Source: Taudactylus pleione
Lineage: Eukaryota; Chordata; Amphibia; Anura; Myobatrachidae
Assembly (NCBI GenBank): GCA_031769625.1
Contig: JAUIMM010002557.1
Coordinates: 1 to 64,000, forward strand
DNA: 64,000 nt
Reading direction: 5' to 3'
Shown: piece by piece, positions 9,390 through 21,552 of the stretch
Numbering within the stretch: the stretch's first letter is position 1
How the letters are laid out: every line of letters begins with the position of its first letter
Made by a program: the position numbers and the translations under genes
Notes under the pieces: model-generated
Database searches by the model: none
What the model was told of the DNA's origin: nothing
Seen by the model: the letters and a program-made list of their open reading frames with translations, nothing else

Positions 9390-11822
9390 CTGTCACCGCA
9401 GCAAATCTTTTTTAAGTTGTATCAAAAGTTTTAAGCTGAATTTTGGGATTTTTGGCAAAAAAATTTTGGGCCGATTTTTAAGGTCCGGGGCTTACGTAAA
9501 TTTTCATATGGGTAAATATTTTTCTGATGAGTTGTGTCAAAATTAAGCACCAAAATCAACTTCTGTCACCGCAGCAAATCTTTTTTAAGTTGTATCAAAA
9601 GTTTTAAGCAGAATTTGGGGAATTTTGAAAAAAAAAATTTTGGGCCGATTTTTAAGGTCCGGGGCTTACGTAAATTTTCATACGGGTAAATATATTTCTG
9701 GTGAGTTGTGTCAAAATTAAGCACCAAAATCAACTTCTGTCACCGCAGCAAATCTTTTTTAAGTTGTATCAAAAGTTTTAAGCAGAATTTGGGGAATTTT
9801 GAAAAAAAAATATTTTTGTGCCGATTTTTAAGGTCCGGGGCTTACGTAAATTTTCATACGGGTAAATATATTTCTGGTGAGTTGAGCCAAAATTAAGCAC
9901 CAAAATCAATTTCTGTCACCGCAGCAAATCTTTTTTAAGTTGTATCAAAAGTTTTAAGCACAATTTGGGGATTTTTGAAAAAAAAAATTTTGGGCTGATT
10001 TTTAAGGTCCGGGGCTTAACGTAAATTTTCATACGGGTAAATATATTTCTGGTGAGTTGTGTCAAAATTAAGCACCAAAATCAACTTCTGTCACCGCAGC
10101 AAATCTTTTTTAAGTTGTATCAAAAGTTTTAAGCACAATTTGGGGATTTTTGAAAAAAAAAATTTTGGCTGATTTTTAAAGTCCGGGGCTTACGTAAATT
10201 TTCATACGGGTAAATATATTTCTGGTGAGTTGTGTCAAAATTAAGCACCAAAATCAACTTCTGTCACCGCAGCAAATCTTTTTTAAGTTGTATCAAAAGT
10301 TTTAAGCAGAATTTGGGGATTTTTGAAAAAAAAATTTTGGGCCGATTTTTAAGGTCCGGGGCTTACGTAAATTTTCATACGGGTAAATATATTTCTGGTG
10401 AGTTGTGTCAAAATTAAGCACCAAAATCAACTTCTGTCACCTCAGCAAATCTTTTTTAAGTTGTATCAAAAGTTTTAAGCAGAATTTGGGGAATTTTGAA
10501 AAAAAAAATTTTGGGCCGATTTTTAAGGTCCGGGGCTTACGTAAATTTTCATACGGGTAAATATATTTCTGGTGAGTTGTGTCAAAATTAAGCACCAAAA
10601 TCAACTTCTGTCACCGCAGCAAATCTTTTTTAAGTTGTATCAAAAGTTTTAAGCAGAATTTGGGGAATTTTGAAAAAAAAAATTTTGGGCCGATTTTTAA
10701 GGTCCGGGGCTTACGTAAATTTTCATACGGGTAAATATATTTCTGGTGAGTTGTGTCAAAATTAAGCACCAAAATCAACTTCTGTCACCGCAGCAAATCT
10801 TTTTTAAGTTGTATCAAAAGTTTTAAGCAGAATTTGGGGAATTTTGAAAAAAAAAATTTGGCGCCGATTTTTAAGGTCCGGGGCTTACGTAAATTTTCAT
10901 ACGGGTAAATATATTTCTGGTGAGTTGTGTCAAAATTAAGCACCAAAATCAACTTCTGTCACCGCAGCATATCTTTTTTAAGTTGTATCAAAAGTTTTAA
11001 GCAGAATTTGGGGATTTTTGAAAAAAAATTTTGGGCCGATTTTTAAGGTCCGGGGCTTACGTAAATTTTCATACGGGTAAATATATTTCTGGTGAGTTGT
11101 GTCAAAATTAAGCACCAAAATCAACTTCTGTCACCGCAGCAAATCTTTTTTAAGTTGTATCAAAAGTTTTAAGCAGAATTTGGGGAATTTTGAAAAAAAA
11201 AATTTGGGGCCGATTTTTAAGGTCCGGGGCTTACGTAAATTTTCATACTTGTAAATATATTTCTGGTGAGTTGAGTCAAAATTAAGCACCAAAATCAACT
11301 TCTGTCACCGCAGCAAATCTTTTTTAAGTTGTATCAAAAGTTTTAAGCAGAATTTGGGGAATTTTGAAAAAAAAAATTTTGGGCCTATTTTTAAGGTCCG
11401 GGGCTTACGTAAATTTTCATACGGGTAAATATATTTCTGGTGAGTTGAGTCAAAATTAAGCACCAAAATCAACTTCTGTCACCACAGCAAATCTTTTTTA
11501 AGTTGTATCAAAAGTTTTAAGCAGAATTTGGGGAATTTTGAAAAAAAAAATTTGGGGCCGATTTTTAAGGTCCGGGGCTTACGTAAATTTTCATATGGGT
11601 AAATATATTTCTGGTGAGTTGAGTCAAAATTAAGCACCAAAATCAACTTCTGTCACCACAGCAAATCTTTTTTAAGTTGTATCAAAAGTTTTAAGCTGAA
11701 TTTGGGGATTTTTGGCAAAAAAATTTTGGGCCGATTTTTAAGGTCCGGGGCTTACGTAAATTTTCATATGGGTAAATATTTTTCTGATGAGTTGTGTCAA
11801 AATTAAGCACCAAAATCAACTT

Positions 11823-14800
11823 CTGTCACCGCAGCAAATCTTTTTTAAGTTGTATCAAAAGTTTTAAGCAGAATTTGGGGAATTTTGAAAAAAAAAATTT
11901 TGGGCCGATTTTTAAGGTCCGGGGCTTACGTAAATTTTCATATGGGTAAATATATTTCTGGTGAGTTGTGTCAAAATTAAGCACCAAAATCAACTTCTGT
12001 CACCGCAGCAAATCTTTTTTAAGTTGTATCAAAAGTTTTAAGCAGAATTTGGGGAATTTTGAAAAAAAAATATTTTTGGGCCGATTTTTAAGGTCCGGGG
12101 CTTACGTAAATTTTCATATGGGTAAATATATTTCTGGTGAGTTGAGTCAAAATTAAGCACCAAAATCAACTTCTGTCACCGCAGCAAATCTTTTTTAAGT
12201 TGTATCAAAAGTTTTAAGCAGAATTTGGGGAATTTTGAAAAAAAAAATTTTGGGCCTATTTTTAAGGTCCGGGGCTTACGTAAATTTTCATATGGGTAAA
12301 TATATTTCTGGTGAGTTGAGTCAAAATTAAGCACCAAAATCAACTTCTGTCACCACAGCAAATCTTTTTTAAGTTGTATCAAAAGTTTTAAGCAGAATTT
12401 GGGGAATTTTGAAAAAAAAAATTTTGGGCCGATTTTTAAGGTCCGGGGCTTACGTAAATTTTCATATGGGTAAATATATTTCTGGTGAGTTGAGTCAAAA
12501 TTAAGCACCAAAATCAACTTCTGTCACCGCAGCAAATCTTTTTTAAGTTGTATCAAAAGTTTTAAGCTGAATTTGGGGATTTTTGGCAAAAAAATTTTGG
12601 GCCGATTTTTAAGGTCCGGGGCTTACGTAAATTTTCATATGGGTAAATATTTTTCTGATGAGTTGTGTCAAAATTAAGCACCAAAATCAACTTCTGTCAC
12701 CGCAGCAAATCTTTTTTAAGTTGTATCAAAAGTTTTAAGCAGAATTTGGGGAATTTTGAAAAAAAAAATTTTGGGCCGATTTTTAAGGTCCGGGGCTTAC
12801 GTAAATTTTCATACGGGTAAATATATTTCTGGTGAGTTGTGTCAAAATTAAGCACCAAAATCAACTTCTGTCACCGCAGCAAATCTTTTTTAAGTTGTAT
12901 CAAAAGTTTTAAGCAGAATTTGGGGAATTTTGAAAAAAAAATATTTTTGGGCCGATTTTTAAGGTCCGGGGCTTACGTAAATTTTCATATGGGTAAATAT
13001 ATTTCTGGTGAGTTGAGTCAAAATTAAGCACCAAAATCAACTTCTGTCACCGCAGCAAATCTTTTTTAAGTTGTATCAAAAGTTTTAAGCAGAATTTGGG
13101 GAATTTTGAAAAAAAAAATTTTGGGCCTATTTTTAAGGTCCGGGGCTTACGTAAATTTTCATATGGGTAAATATATTTCTGGTGAGTTGAGTCAAAATTA
13201 AGCACCAAAATCAACTTCTGTCACCACAGCAAATCTTTTTTAAGTTGTATCAAAAGTTTTAAGCAGAATTTGGGGAATTTTGAAAAAAAAAATTTTGGGC
13301 CGATTTTTAAGGTCCGGGGCTTACGTAAATTTTCATATGGGTAAATATATTTCTGGTGAGTTGAGTCAAAATTAAGCACCAAAATCAACTTCTGTCACCA
13401 CAGCAAATCTTTTTTAAGTTGTATCAAAAGTTTTAAGCAGAATTTGGGGAATTTTGAAAAAAAAAATTTTGGGCCGATTTTTAAGGTCCGGGGCTTACGT
13501 AAATTTTCATATGGGTAAATATATTTCTGGTGAGTTGAGTCAAAATTAAGCACCAAAATCAACTTCTGTCACCGCAGCAAATCTTTTTTAAGTTGTATCA
13601 AAAGTTTTAAGCTGAATTTTGGGATTTTTGGCAAAAAAATTTTGGGCCGATTTTTAAGGTCCGGGGCTTACGTAAATTTTCATATGGGTAAATATTTTTC
13701 TGATGAGTTGTGTCAAAATTAAGCACCAAAATCAACTTCTGTCACCGCAGCAAATCTTTTTTAAGTTGTATCAAAAGTTTTAAGCAGAATTTGGGGAATT
13801 TTGAAAAAAAAAATTTTGGGCCGATTTTTAAGGTCCGGGGCTTACGTAAATTTTCATACGGGTAAATATATTTCTGGTGAGTTGTGTCAAAATTAAGCAC
13901 CAAAATCAACTTCTGTCACCGCAGCAAATCTTTTTTAAGTTGTATCAAAAGTTTTAAGCAGAATTTGGGGAATTTTGAAAAAAAAATATTTTTGTGCCGA
14001 TTTTTAAGGTCCGGGGCTTACGTAAATTTTCATACGGGTAAATATATTTCTGGTGAGTTGAGCCAAAATTAAGCACCAAAATCAATTTCTGTCACCGCAG
14101 CAAATCTTTTTTAAGTTGTATCAAAAGTTTTAAGCACAATTTGGGGATTTTTGAAAAAAAAAATTTTGGGCTGATTTTTAAGGTCCGGGGCTTACGTAAA
14201 TTTTCATACGGGTAAATATATTTCTGGTGAGTTGTGTCAAAATTAAGCACCAAAATCAACTTCTGTCACCGCAGCAAATCTTTTTTAAGTTGTATCAAAA
14301 GTTTTAAGCACAATTTGGGGATTTTTGAAAAAAAAAATTTTGGCTGATTTTTAAAGTCCGGGGCTTACGTAAATTTTCATACGGGTAAATATATTTCTGG
14401 TGAGTTGTGTCAAAATTAAGCACCAAAATCAACTTCTGTCACCGCAGCAAATCTTTTTTAAGTTGTATCAAAAGTTTTAAGCAGAATTTGGGGATTTTTG
14501 AAAAAAAAATTTTGGGCCGATTTTTAAGGTCCGGGGCTTACGTAAATTTTCATACGGGTAAATATATTTCTGGTGAGTTGTGTCAAAATTAAGCACCAAA
14601 ATCAACTTCTGTCACCTCAGCAAATCTTTTTTAAGTTGTATCAAAAGTTTTAAGCAGAATTTGGGGAATTTTGAAAAAAAAAATTTTGGGCCGATTTTTA
14701 AGGTCCGGGGCTTACGTAAATTTTCATACGGGTAAATATATTTCTGGTGAGTTGTGTCAAAATTAAGCACCAAAATCAACTTCTGTCACCGCAGCAAATC

Positions 14801-15998
14801 TTTTTTAAGTTGTATCAAAAGTTTTAAGCAGAATTTGGGGAATTTTGAAAAAAAAAATTTTGGGCCGATTTTTAAGGTCCGGGGCTTACGTAAATTTTCA
14901 TACGGGTAAATATATTTCTGGTGAGTTGTGTCAAAATTAAGCACCAAAATCAACTTCTGTCACCGCAGCAAATCTTTTTTAAGTTGTATCAAAAGTTTTA
15001 AGCAGAATTTGGGGAATTTTGAAAAAAAAAATTTGGCGCCGATTTTTAAGGTCCGGGGCTTACGTAAATTTTCATACGGGTAAATATATTTCTGGTGAGT
15101 TGTGTCAAAATTAAGCACCAAAATCAACTTCTGTCACCGCAGCATATCTTTTTTAAGTTGTATCAAAAGTTTTAAGCAGAATTTGGGGATTTTTGAAAAA
15201 AAAATTTTGGGCCGATTTTTAAGGTCCGGGGCTTACGTAAATTTTCATACGGGTAAATATATTTCTGGTGAGTTGTGTCAAAATTAAGCACCAAAATCAA
15301 CTTCTGTCACCGCAGCAAATCTTTTTTAAGTTGTATCAAAAGTTTTAAGCAGAATTTGGGGAATTTTGAAAAAAAAAATTTGGGGCCGATTTTTAAGGTC
15401 CGGGGCTTACGTAAATTTTCATACTTGTAAATATATTTCTGGTGAGTTGAGTCAAAATTAAGCACCAAAATCAACTTCTGTCACCGCAGCAAATCTTTTT
15501 TAAGTTGTATCAAAAGTTTTAAGCAGAATTTGGGGAATTTTGAAAAAAAAAATTTTGGGCCTATTTTTAAGGTCCGGGGCTTACGTAAATTTTCATACGG
15601 GTAAATATATTTCTGGTGAGTTGAGTCAAAATTAAGCACCAAAATCAACTTCTGTCACCACAGCAAATCTTTTTTAAGTTGTATCAAAAGTTTTAAGCAG
15701 AATTTGGGGAATTTTGAAAAAAAAAATTTGGGGCCGATTTTTAAGGTCCGGGGCTTACGTAAATTTTCATATGGGTAAATATATTTCTGGTGAGTTGAGT
15801 CAAAATTAAGCACCAAAATCAACTTCTGTCACCACAGCAAATCTTTTTTAAGTTGTATCAAAAGTTTTAAGCTGAATTTGGGGATTTTTGGCAAAAAAAT
15901 TTTGGGCCGATTTTTAAGGTCCGGGGCTTACGTAAATTTTCATATGGGTAAATATTTTTCTGATGAGTTGTGTCAAAATTAAGCACCAAAATCAACTT
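11823..15998 (+). repeat. 24-monomer block (4176 bp), copy 2
   Basis: Second copy of 7647-11822, starting with a CATATGGG/GTGTC monomer and ending with the CCACAG form of the GCTGAA/GGCA monomer. Near-identity over 4.2 kb, compared with visibly diverged neighbouring monomers, indicates a recent duplication. At 15999 the sequence leaves this block and enters the 19-monomer organisation. Confidence 0.85.
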
Positions 15999-18900
15999 CT
16001 GTCACCGCAGCAAATCTTTTTTAAGTTGTATCAAAAGTTTTAAGCAGAATTTGGGGAATTTTGAAAAAAAAAATTTTGGGCCGATTTTTAAGGTCCGGGG
16101 CTTACGTAAATTTTCATACGGGTAAATATATTTCTGGTGAGTTGTGTCAAAATTAAGCACCAAAATCAACTTCTGTCACCGCAGCAAATCTTTTTTAAGT
16201 TGTATCAAAAGTTTTAAGCAGAATTTGGGGAATTTTGAAAAAAAATATTTTTGGGCCGATTTTTAAGGTCCGGGGCTTACGTAAATTTTCATACGGGTAA
16301 ATATATTTCTGGTGAGTTGAGCCAAAATTAAGCACCAAAATCAATTTCTGTCACCGCAGCAAATCTTTTTTAAGTTGTATCAAAAGTTTTAAGCACAATT
16401 TGGGGATTTTTGAAAAAAAAAATTTTGGGCCGATTTTTAAGGTCCGGGGCTTACGTAAATTTTCATACGGGTAAATATATTTCTGGTGAGTTGTGTCAAA
16501 ATTAAGCACCAAAATCAACTTCTGTCACCGCAGCAAATCTTTTTTAAGTTGTATCAAAAGTTTTAAGCACAATTTGGGGATTTTTGAAAAAAAAAATTTT
16601 GGCTGATTTTTAAGGTCCGGGGCTTACGTAAATTTTCATACGGGTAAATATATTTCTGGTGAGTTGTGTCAAAATTAAGCACCAAAATCAACTTCTGTCA
16701 CCGCAGCAAATCTTTTTTAAGTTGTATCAAAAGTTTTAAGCACAATTTGGGGATTTTTGAAAAAAAAAATTTGGGCCGATTTTTAAGGTCCGGGGCTTAC
16801 GTAAATTTTCATACGGGTAAATATATTTCTGGTGAGTTGTGTCAAAATTAAGCACCAAAATCAACTTCTGTCACCTCAGCAAATCTTTTTTAAGTTGTAT
16901 CAAAAGTTTTAAGCAGAATTTGGGGAATTTTGAAAAAAAAAATTTTGGGCCGATTTTTAAGGTCCGGGGCTTACGTAAATTTTCATACGGGTAAATATAT
17001 TTCTGGTGAGTTGAGTCAAAATTAAGCACCAAAATCAACTTCTGTCACCGCAGCAAATCTTTTTTAAGTTGTATCAAAAGTTTTAAGCAGAATTTGGGGA
17101 ATTTTGAAAAAAAAAATTTTGGGCCGATTTTTAAGGTCCGGGGCTTACGTAAATTTTCATACGGGTAAATATATTTCTGGTGAGTTGTGTCAAAATTAAG
17201 CACCAAAATCAACTTCTGTCACCGCAGCAAATCTTTTTTAAGTTGTATCAAAAGTTTTAAGCAGAATTTGGGGAATTTTGAAAAAAAAAATTTGGCGCCG
17301 ATTTTTAAGGTCCGGGGCTTACGTAAATTTTCATACGGGTAAATATATTTCTGGTGAGTTGAGTCAAAATTAAGCACCAAAATCAACTTCTGTCACCGCA
17401 GCAAATCTTTTTTAAGTTGTATCAAAAGTTTTAAGCACAATTTGGGGATTTTTGAAAAAAAAAAATTTTGGCCGATTTTTAAGCTCCGGGGCTTACGTAA
17501 ATTTTCATACGGGTAAATATATTTCTGGTGAGTTGTGTCAAAATTAAGCACCAAAATCAACTTCTGTCACCGCAGCATATCTTTTTTAAGTTGTATCAAA
17601 AGTTTTAAGCAGAATTTGGGGATTTTTGAAAAAAAAATTTTGGGCCGATTTTTAAGGTCCGGGGCTTACGTAAATTTTCATACGGGTAAATATAATTCTG
17701 GTGAGTTGTGTCAAAATTAAGCACCAAAATCAACTTCTGTCACCGCAGCAAATCTTTTTTAAGTTGTATCAAAAGTTTTAAGCAGAATTTGGGGATTTTT
17801 GAAAAAAAAAATTTGGGGCCTTTTTTTAAGGTCCGGGGCTTACGTAAATTTTCATACGGGTAAATATATTTCTGGTGAGTTGTATCAAAATTAAGCACCA
17901 AAATCAACTTCTGTCACCGCAGCAAATCTTTTTTAAGTTGTATCAAAAGTTTTAAGCAGAATTTGGGGAATTTTGAAAAAAAAAATTTTGGCCGATTTTT
18001 AAGGTCCGGGGCTTACGTAAATTTTCATACGGGTAAATATTTTTCTGATGAGTTGTGTCAAAATTAAGCACCAAAATCAACTTCTGTCACCTCAGCAAAT
18101 CTTTTTTAAGTTGTATCAAAAGTTTTAAGCAGAATTTGGGGAATTTTGAAAAAAAATATTTTGGGCCGATATTTAAGGTCCGGGGCTTACGTAAATTTTC
18201 ATACGGGTAAATATATTTCTGGTGAGTTGAGTCAAAATTAAGCACCAAAATCAACTTCTGTCACCGCAGCAAATCTTTTTTAAGTTGTATCAAAAGTTTA
18301 AAGCAGAATTTGGGGAATTTTGAAAAAAAAAATTTTGGGCCGATTTTTAAGGTCCGGGGCTTACGTAAATTTTCATACGGGTAAATATATTTCTGGTGAG
18401 TTGAGTCAAAATTAAGCACCAAAATCAACTTCTGTCACCGCAGCAAATCTTTTTTAAGTTGTATCAAAAGTTTTAAGCAGAATTTGGGGATTTTTGGCAA
18501 AAAAATTTTGGGCCAATTTTTAAGGTCCAGGGCTTACGTAAATTTTCATACGGGTAAATATTTTTCTGATGAGTTGTGTCAAAATTAAGCACCAAAATCA
18601 ACTTCTGTCACCGCAGCAAATCTTTTTTAAGTTGTATCAAAAGTTTTAAGCAGAATTTGGGGATTTTTGAAAAAAAAATTTTGGGCCGATTTTTAAGGTC
18701 CGGGGCTTACGTAAATTTTCATACGGGTAAATATATTTCTGGTGAGTTGAGTCAAAATTAAGCACCAAAATCAACTTCTGTCACCGCAGCAAATCTTTTT
18801 TAAGTTGTATCAAAAGTTTTAAGCAGAATTTGGGGAATTTTGAAAAAAAAAATTTTGGGCCTATTTTTAAGGTCCGGGGCTTACGTAAATTTTCATACGG

Positions 18901-19297
18901 GTAAATATATTTCTGGTGAGTTGAGTCAAAATTAAGCACCAAAATCAACTTCTGTCACCACAGCAAATCTTTTTTAAGTTGTATCAAAAGTTTTAAGCAG
19001 AATTTGGGGAATTTTGAAAAAAAAAATTTTGGGCCGATTTTTAAGGTCCGGGGCTTACGTAAATTTTCATATGGGTAAATATATTTCTGGTGAGTTGAGT
19101 CAAAATTAAGCACCAAAATCAACTTCTGTCACCGCAGCAAATCTTTTTAAGTTGTATCAAAAGTTTTAAGCTGAATTTGGGGATTTTTGGCAAAAAAATT
19201 TTGGGCCGATTTTTAAGGTCCGGGGCTTACGTAAATTTTCATATGGGTAAATATTTTTCTGCTGAGTTGTGTCAAAATTAAGCACCAAAATCAACTT
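15999..19297 (+). repeat. 19-monomer HOR (3299 bp), reference copy
   Basis: Order: plain/GTGTC; ATATTTTT/GAGCC; CAATTT-GCACAA; GCACAA/TTTTGGCTG; GCACAA/GTGTC; CTCAG; plain; GGCGCC; GCACAA/AAGCTCC; GCATAT; CCTTTTTTT/GTATC; TTTTGGCCG/TTTTTCTGATGAG; CTCAG with GATATTTAAGG; AAAGTTTAAAGC; GGCA with GTCCAGGG; GAGTC; CCTATTT; CCACAG; GCTGAA/GGCA. The order restarts at 19298, 3299 bp later. This is the clearest copy of what looks like the founding long HOR, because most monomer types of the right two-thirds of the window fit into it or its variant. The last monomer has a 5-T run and GCTGAGTTG as private changes. Confidence 0.8.
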
Positions 19298-21380
19298 CTG
19301 TCACCGCAGCAAATCTTTTTTAAGTTGTATCAAAAGTTTTAAGCAGAATTTGGGGAATTTTGAAAAAAAAAATTTTGGGCCGATTTTTAAGGTCCGGGGC
19401 TTACGTAAATTTTCATACGGGTAAATATATTTCTGGTGAGTTGTGTCAAAATTAAGCACCAAAATCAACTTCTGTCACCGCAGCAAATCTTTTTTAAGTT
19501 GTATCAAAAGTTTTAAGCAGAATTTGGGGAATTTTGAAAAAAAATATTTTTGGGCCGATTTTTAAGGTCCGGGGCTTACGTAAATTTTCATACGGGTAAA
19601 TATATTTCTGGTGAGTTGAGCCAAAATTAAGCACCAAAATCAATTTCTGTCACCGCAGCAAATCTTTTTTAAGTTGTATCAAAAGTTTTAAGCACAATTT
19701 GGGGATTTTTGAAAAAAAAAATTTTGGGCCGATTTTTAAGGTCCGGGGCTTACGTAAATTTTCATACGGGTAAATATATTTCTGGTGAGTTGTGTCAAAA
19801 TTAAGCACCAAAATCAACTTCTGTCACCGCAGCAAATCTTTTTTAAGTTGTATCAAAAGTTTTAAGCACAATTTGGGGATTTTTGAAAAAAAAAATTTTG
19901 GCTGATTTTTAAGGTCCGGGGCTTACGTAAATTTTCATACGGGTAAATATATTTCTGGTGAGTTGTGTCAAAATTAAGCACCAAAATCAACTTCTGTCAC
20001 CGCAGCAAATCTTTTTTAAGTTGTATCAAAAGTTTTAAGCACAATTTGGGGATTTTTGAAAAAAAAAATTTGGGCCGATTTTTAAGGTCCGGGGCTTACG
20101 TAAATTTTCATACGGGTAAATATATTTCTGGTGAGTTGTGTCAAAATTAAGCACCAAAATCAACTTCTGTCACCTCAGCAAATCTTTTTTAAGTTGTATC
20201 AAAAGTTTTAAGCAGAATTTGGGGAATTTTGAAAAAAAAAATTTTGGGCCGATTTTTAAGGTCCGGGGCTTACGTAAATTTTCATACGGGTAAATATATT
20301 TCTGGTGAGTTGAGTCAAAATTAAGCACCAAAATCAACTTCTGTCACCGCAGCAAATCTTTTTTAAGTTGTATCAAAAGTTTTAAGCAGAATTTGGGGAA
20401 TTTTGAAAAAAAAAATTTGGCGCCGATTTTTAAGGTCCGGGGCTTACGTAAATTTTCATACGGGTAAATATATTTCTGGTGAGTTGAGTCAAAATTAAGC
20501 ACCAAAATCAACTTCTGTCACCGCAGCAAATCTTTTTTAAGTTGTATCAAAAGTTTTAAGCACAATTTGGGGATTTTTGAAAAAAAAATTTTTGGCCGAT
20601 TTTTAAGCTCCGGGGCTTACGTAAATTTTCATACGGGTAAATATATTTCTGGTGAGTTGTGTCAAAATTAAGCACCAAAATCAACTTCTGTCACCGCAGC
20701 ATATCTTTTTTAAGTTGTATCAAAAGTTTTAAGCAGAATTTGGGGATTTTTGAAAAAAAAATTTTGGGCCGATTTTTAAGGTCCGGGGCTTACGTAAATT
20801 TTCATACGGGTAAATATAATTCTGGTGAGTTGTGTCAAAATTAAGCACCAAAATCAACTTCTGTCACCGCAGCAAATCTTTTTTAAGTTGTATCAAAAGT
20901 TTTAAGCAGAATTTGGGGATTTTTGAAAAAAAAAATTTGGGGCCTTTTTTTAAGGTCCGGGGCTTACGTAAATTTTCATACGGGTAAATATATTTCTGGT
21001 GAGTTGTATCAAAATTAAGCACCAAAATCAACTTCTGTCACCGCAGCAAATCTTTTTTAAGTTGTATCAAAAGTTTTAAGCAGAATTTGGGGAATTTTGA
21101 AAAAAAAAATTTTGGCCGATTTTTAAGGTCCGGGGCTTACGTAAATTTTCATACGGGTAAATATTTTTCTGATGAGTTGTGTCAAAATTAAGCACCAAAA
21201 TCAACTTCTGTCACCTCAGCAAATCTTTTTTAAGTTGTATCAAAAGTTTTAAGCAGAATTTGGGGAATTTTGAAAAAAATATTTTGGGCCGATATTTAAG
21301 GTCCGGGGCTTACGTAAATTTTCATACGGGTAAATATATTTCTGGTGAGTTGAGTCAAAATTAAGCACCAAAATCAACTT
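19298..21380 (+). repeat. 19-monomer HOR, shortened copy (12 monomers)
   Basis: Follows the order of 15999-19297 but lacks the plain monomer between CTCAG and GGCGCC: the GGCGCC monomer starts at 20341 directly after CTCAG. The copy breaks off after the CTCAG/GATATTTAAGG monomer into the chimera at 21381. That CTCAG/GATATTTAAGG copy has a shorter A-run than its relatives. Confidence 0.75.
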
Positions 21381-21552
21381 CTGTCACCGCAGCAAATCTT
21401 TTTTAAGTTGTATCAAAAGTTTAAAGCAGAATTTGGGGAATTTTGAAAAAAAAAATTTTGGGCCGATTTTTAAGGTCGGGCTTACGTAAATTTTCATACG
21501 GGTAAATATATTTCTGGTGAGTTGTGTCAAAATTAAGCACCAAAATCAACTT
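21381..21552 (+). repeat. Chimeric monomer joining AAAGTTTAAAGC type to a pre-GCATAT tail
   Basis: The 5' part has AAAGTTTAAAGC. The 3' part has a GTGTC tail and a deleted GTCGGGC, and is followed by a GCATAT monomer. In all other copies AAAGTTTAAAGC monomers end in GAGTC and are followed by the GGCA/GTCCAGGG type. The join throws the array back about five monomers (GCATAT recurs 865 bp after the copy at 20659-20844). Length is 172 bp. Confidence 0.7.

Larger units (their letters stand above)
7647..11822 (+). repeat. 24-monomer block (4176 bp), copy 1
   Basis: This block is followed directly by a copy of itself at 11823. Shared rare markers at an offset of 4176 bp include ATACTTGTAAA (C at 11248 and 15424), the doubled CCACAG monomer, TTTTTGTGCCG near 9815, and a final GCTGAA/GGCA monomer with CCACAG (11650-11822 and 15826-15998). 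Copy 1 has an extra A in TTAACGTAA near 10018 and one A fewer in an A-run near 11030; I saw few other differences. It contains parts of the 5-monomer HOR at its left end. Confidence 0.85.

Noticed and set aside
11650..11822. Possible chimera of CCACAG and GCTGAA monomers, also at 15826-15998
   Set aside because: The monomer order around it is normal, so a simple CpG to CpA change in a GCTGAA monomer is enough to explain it.
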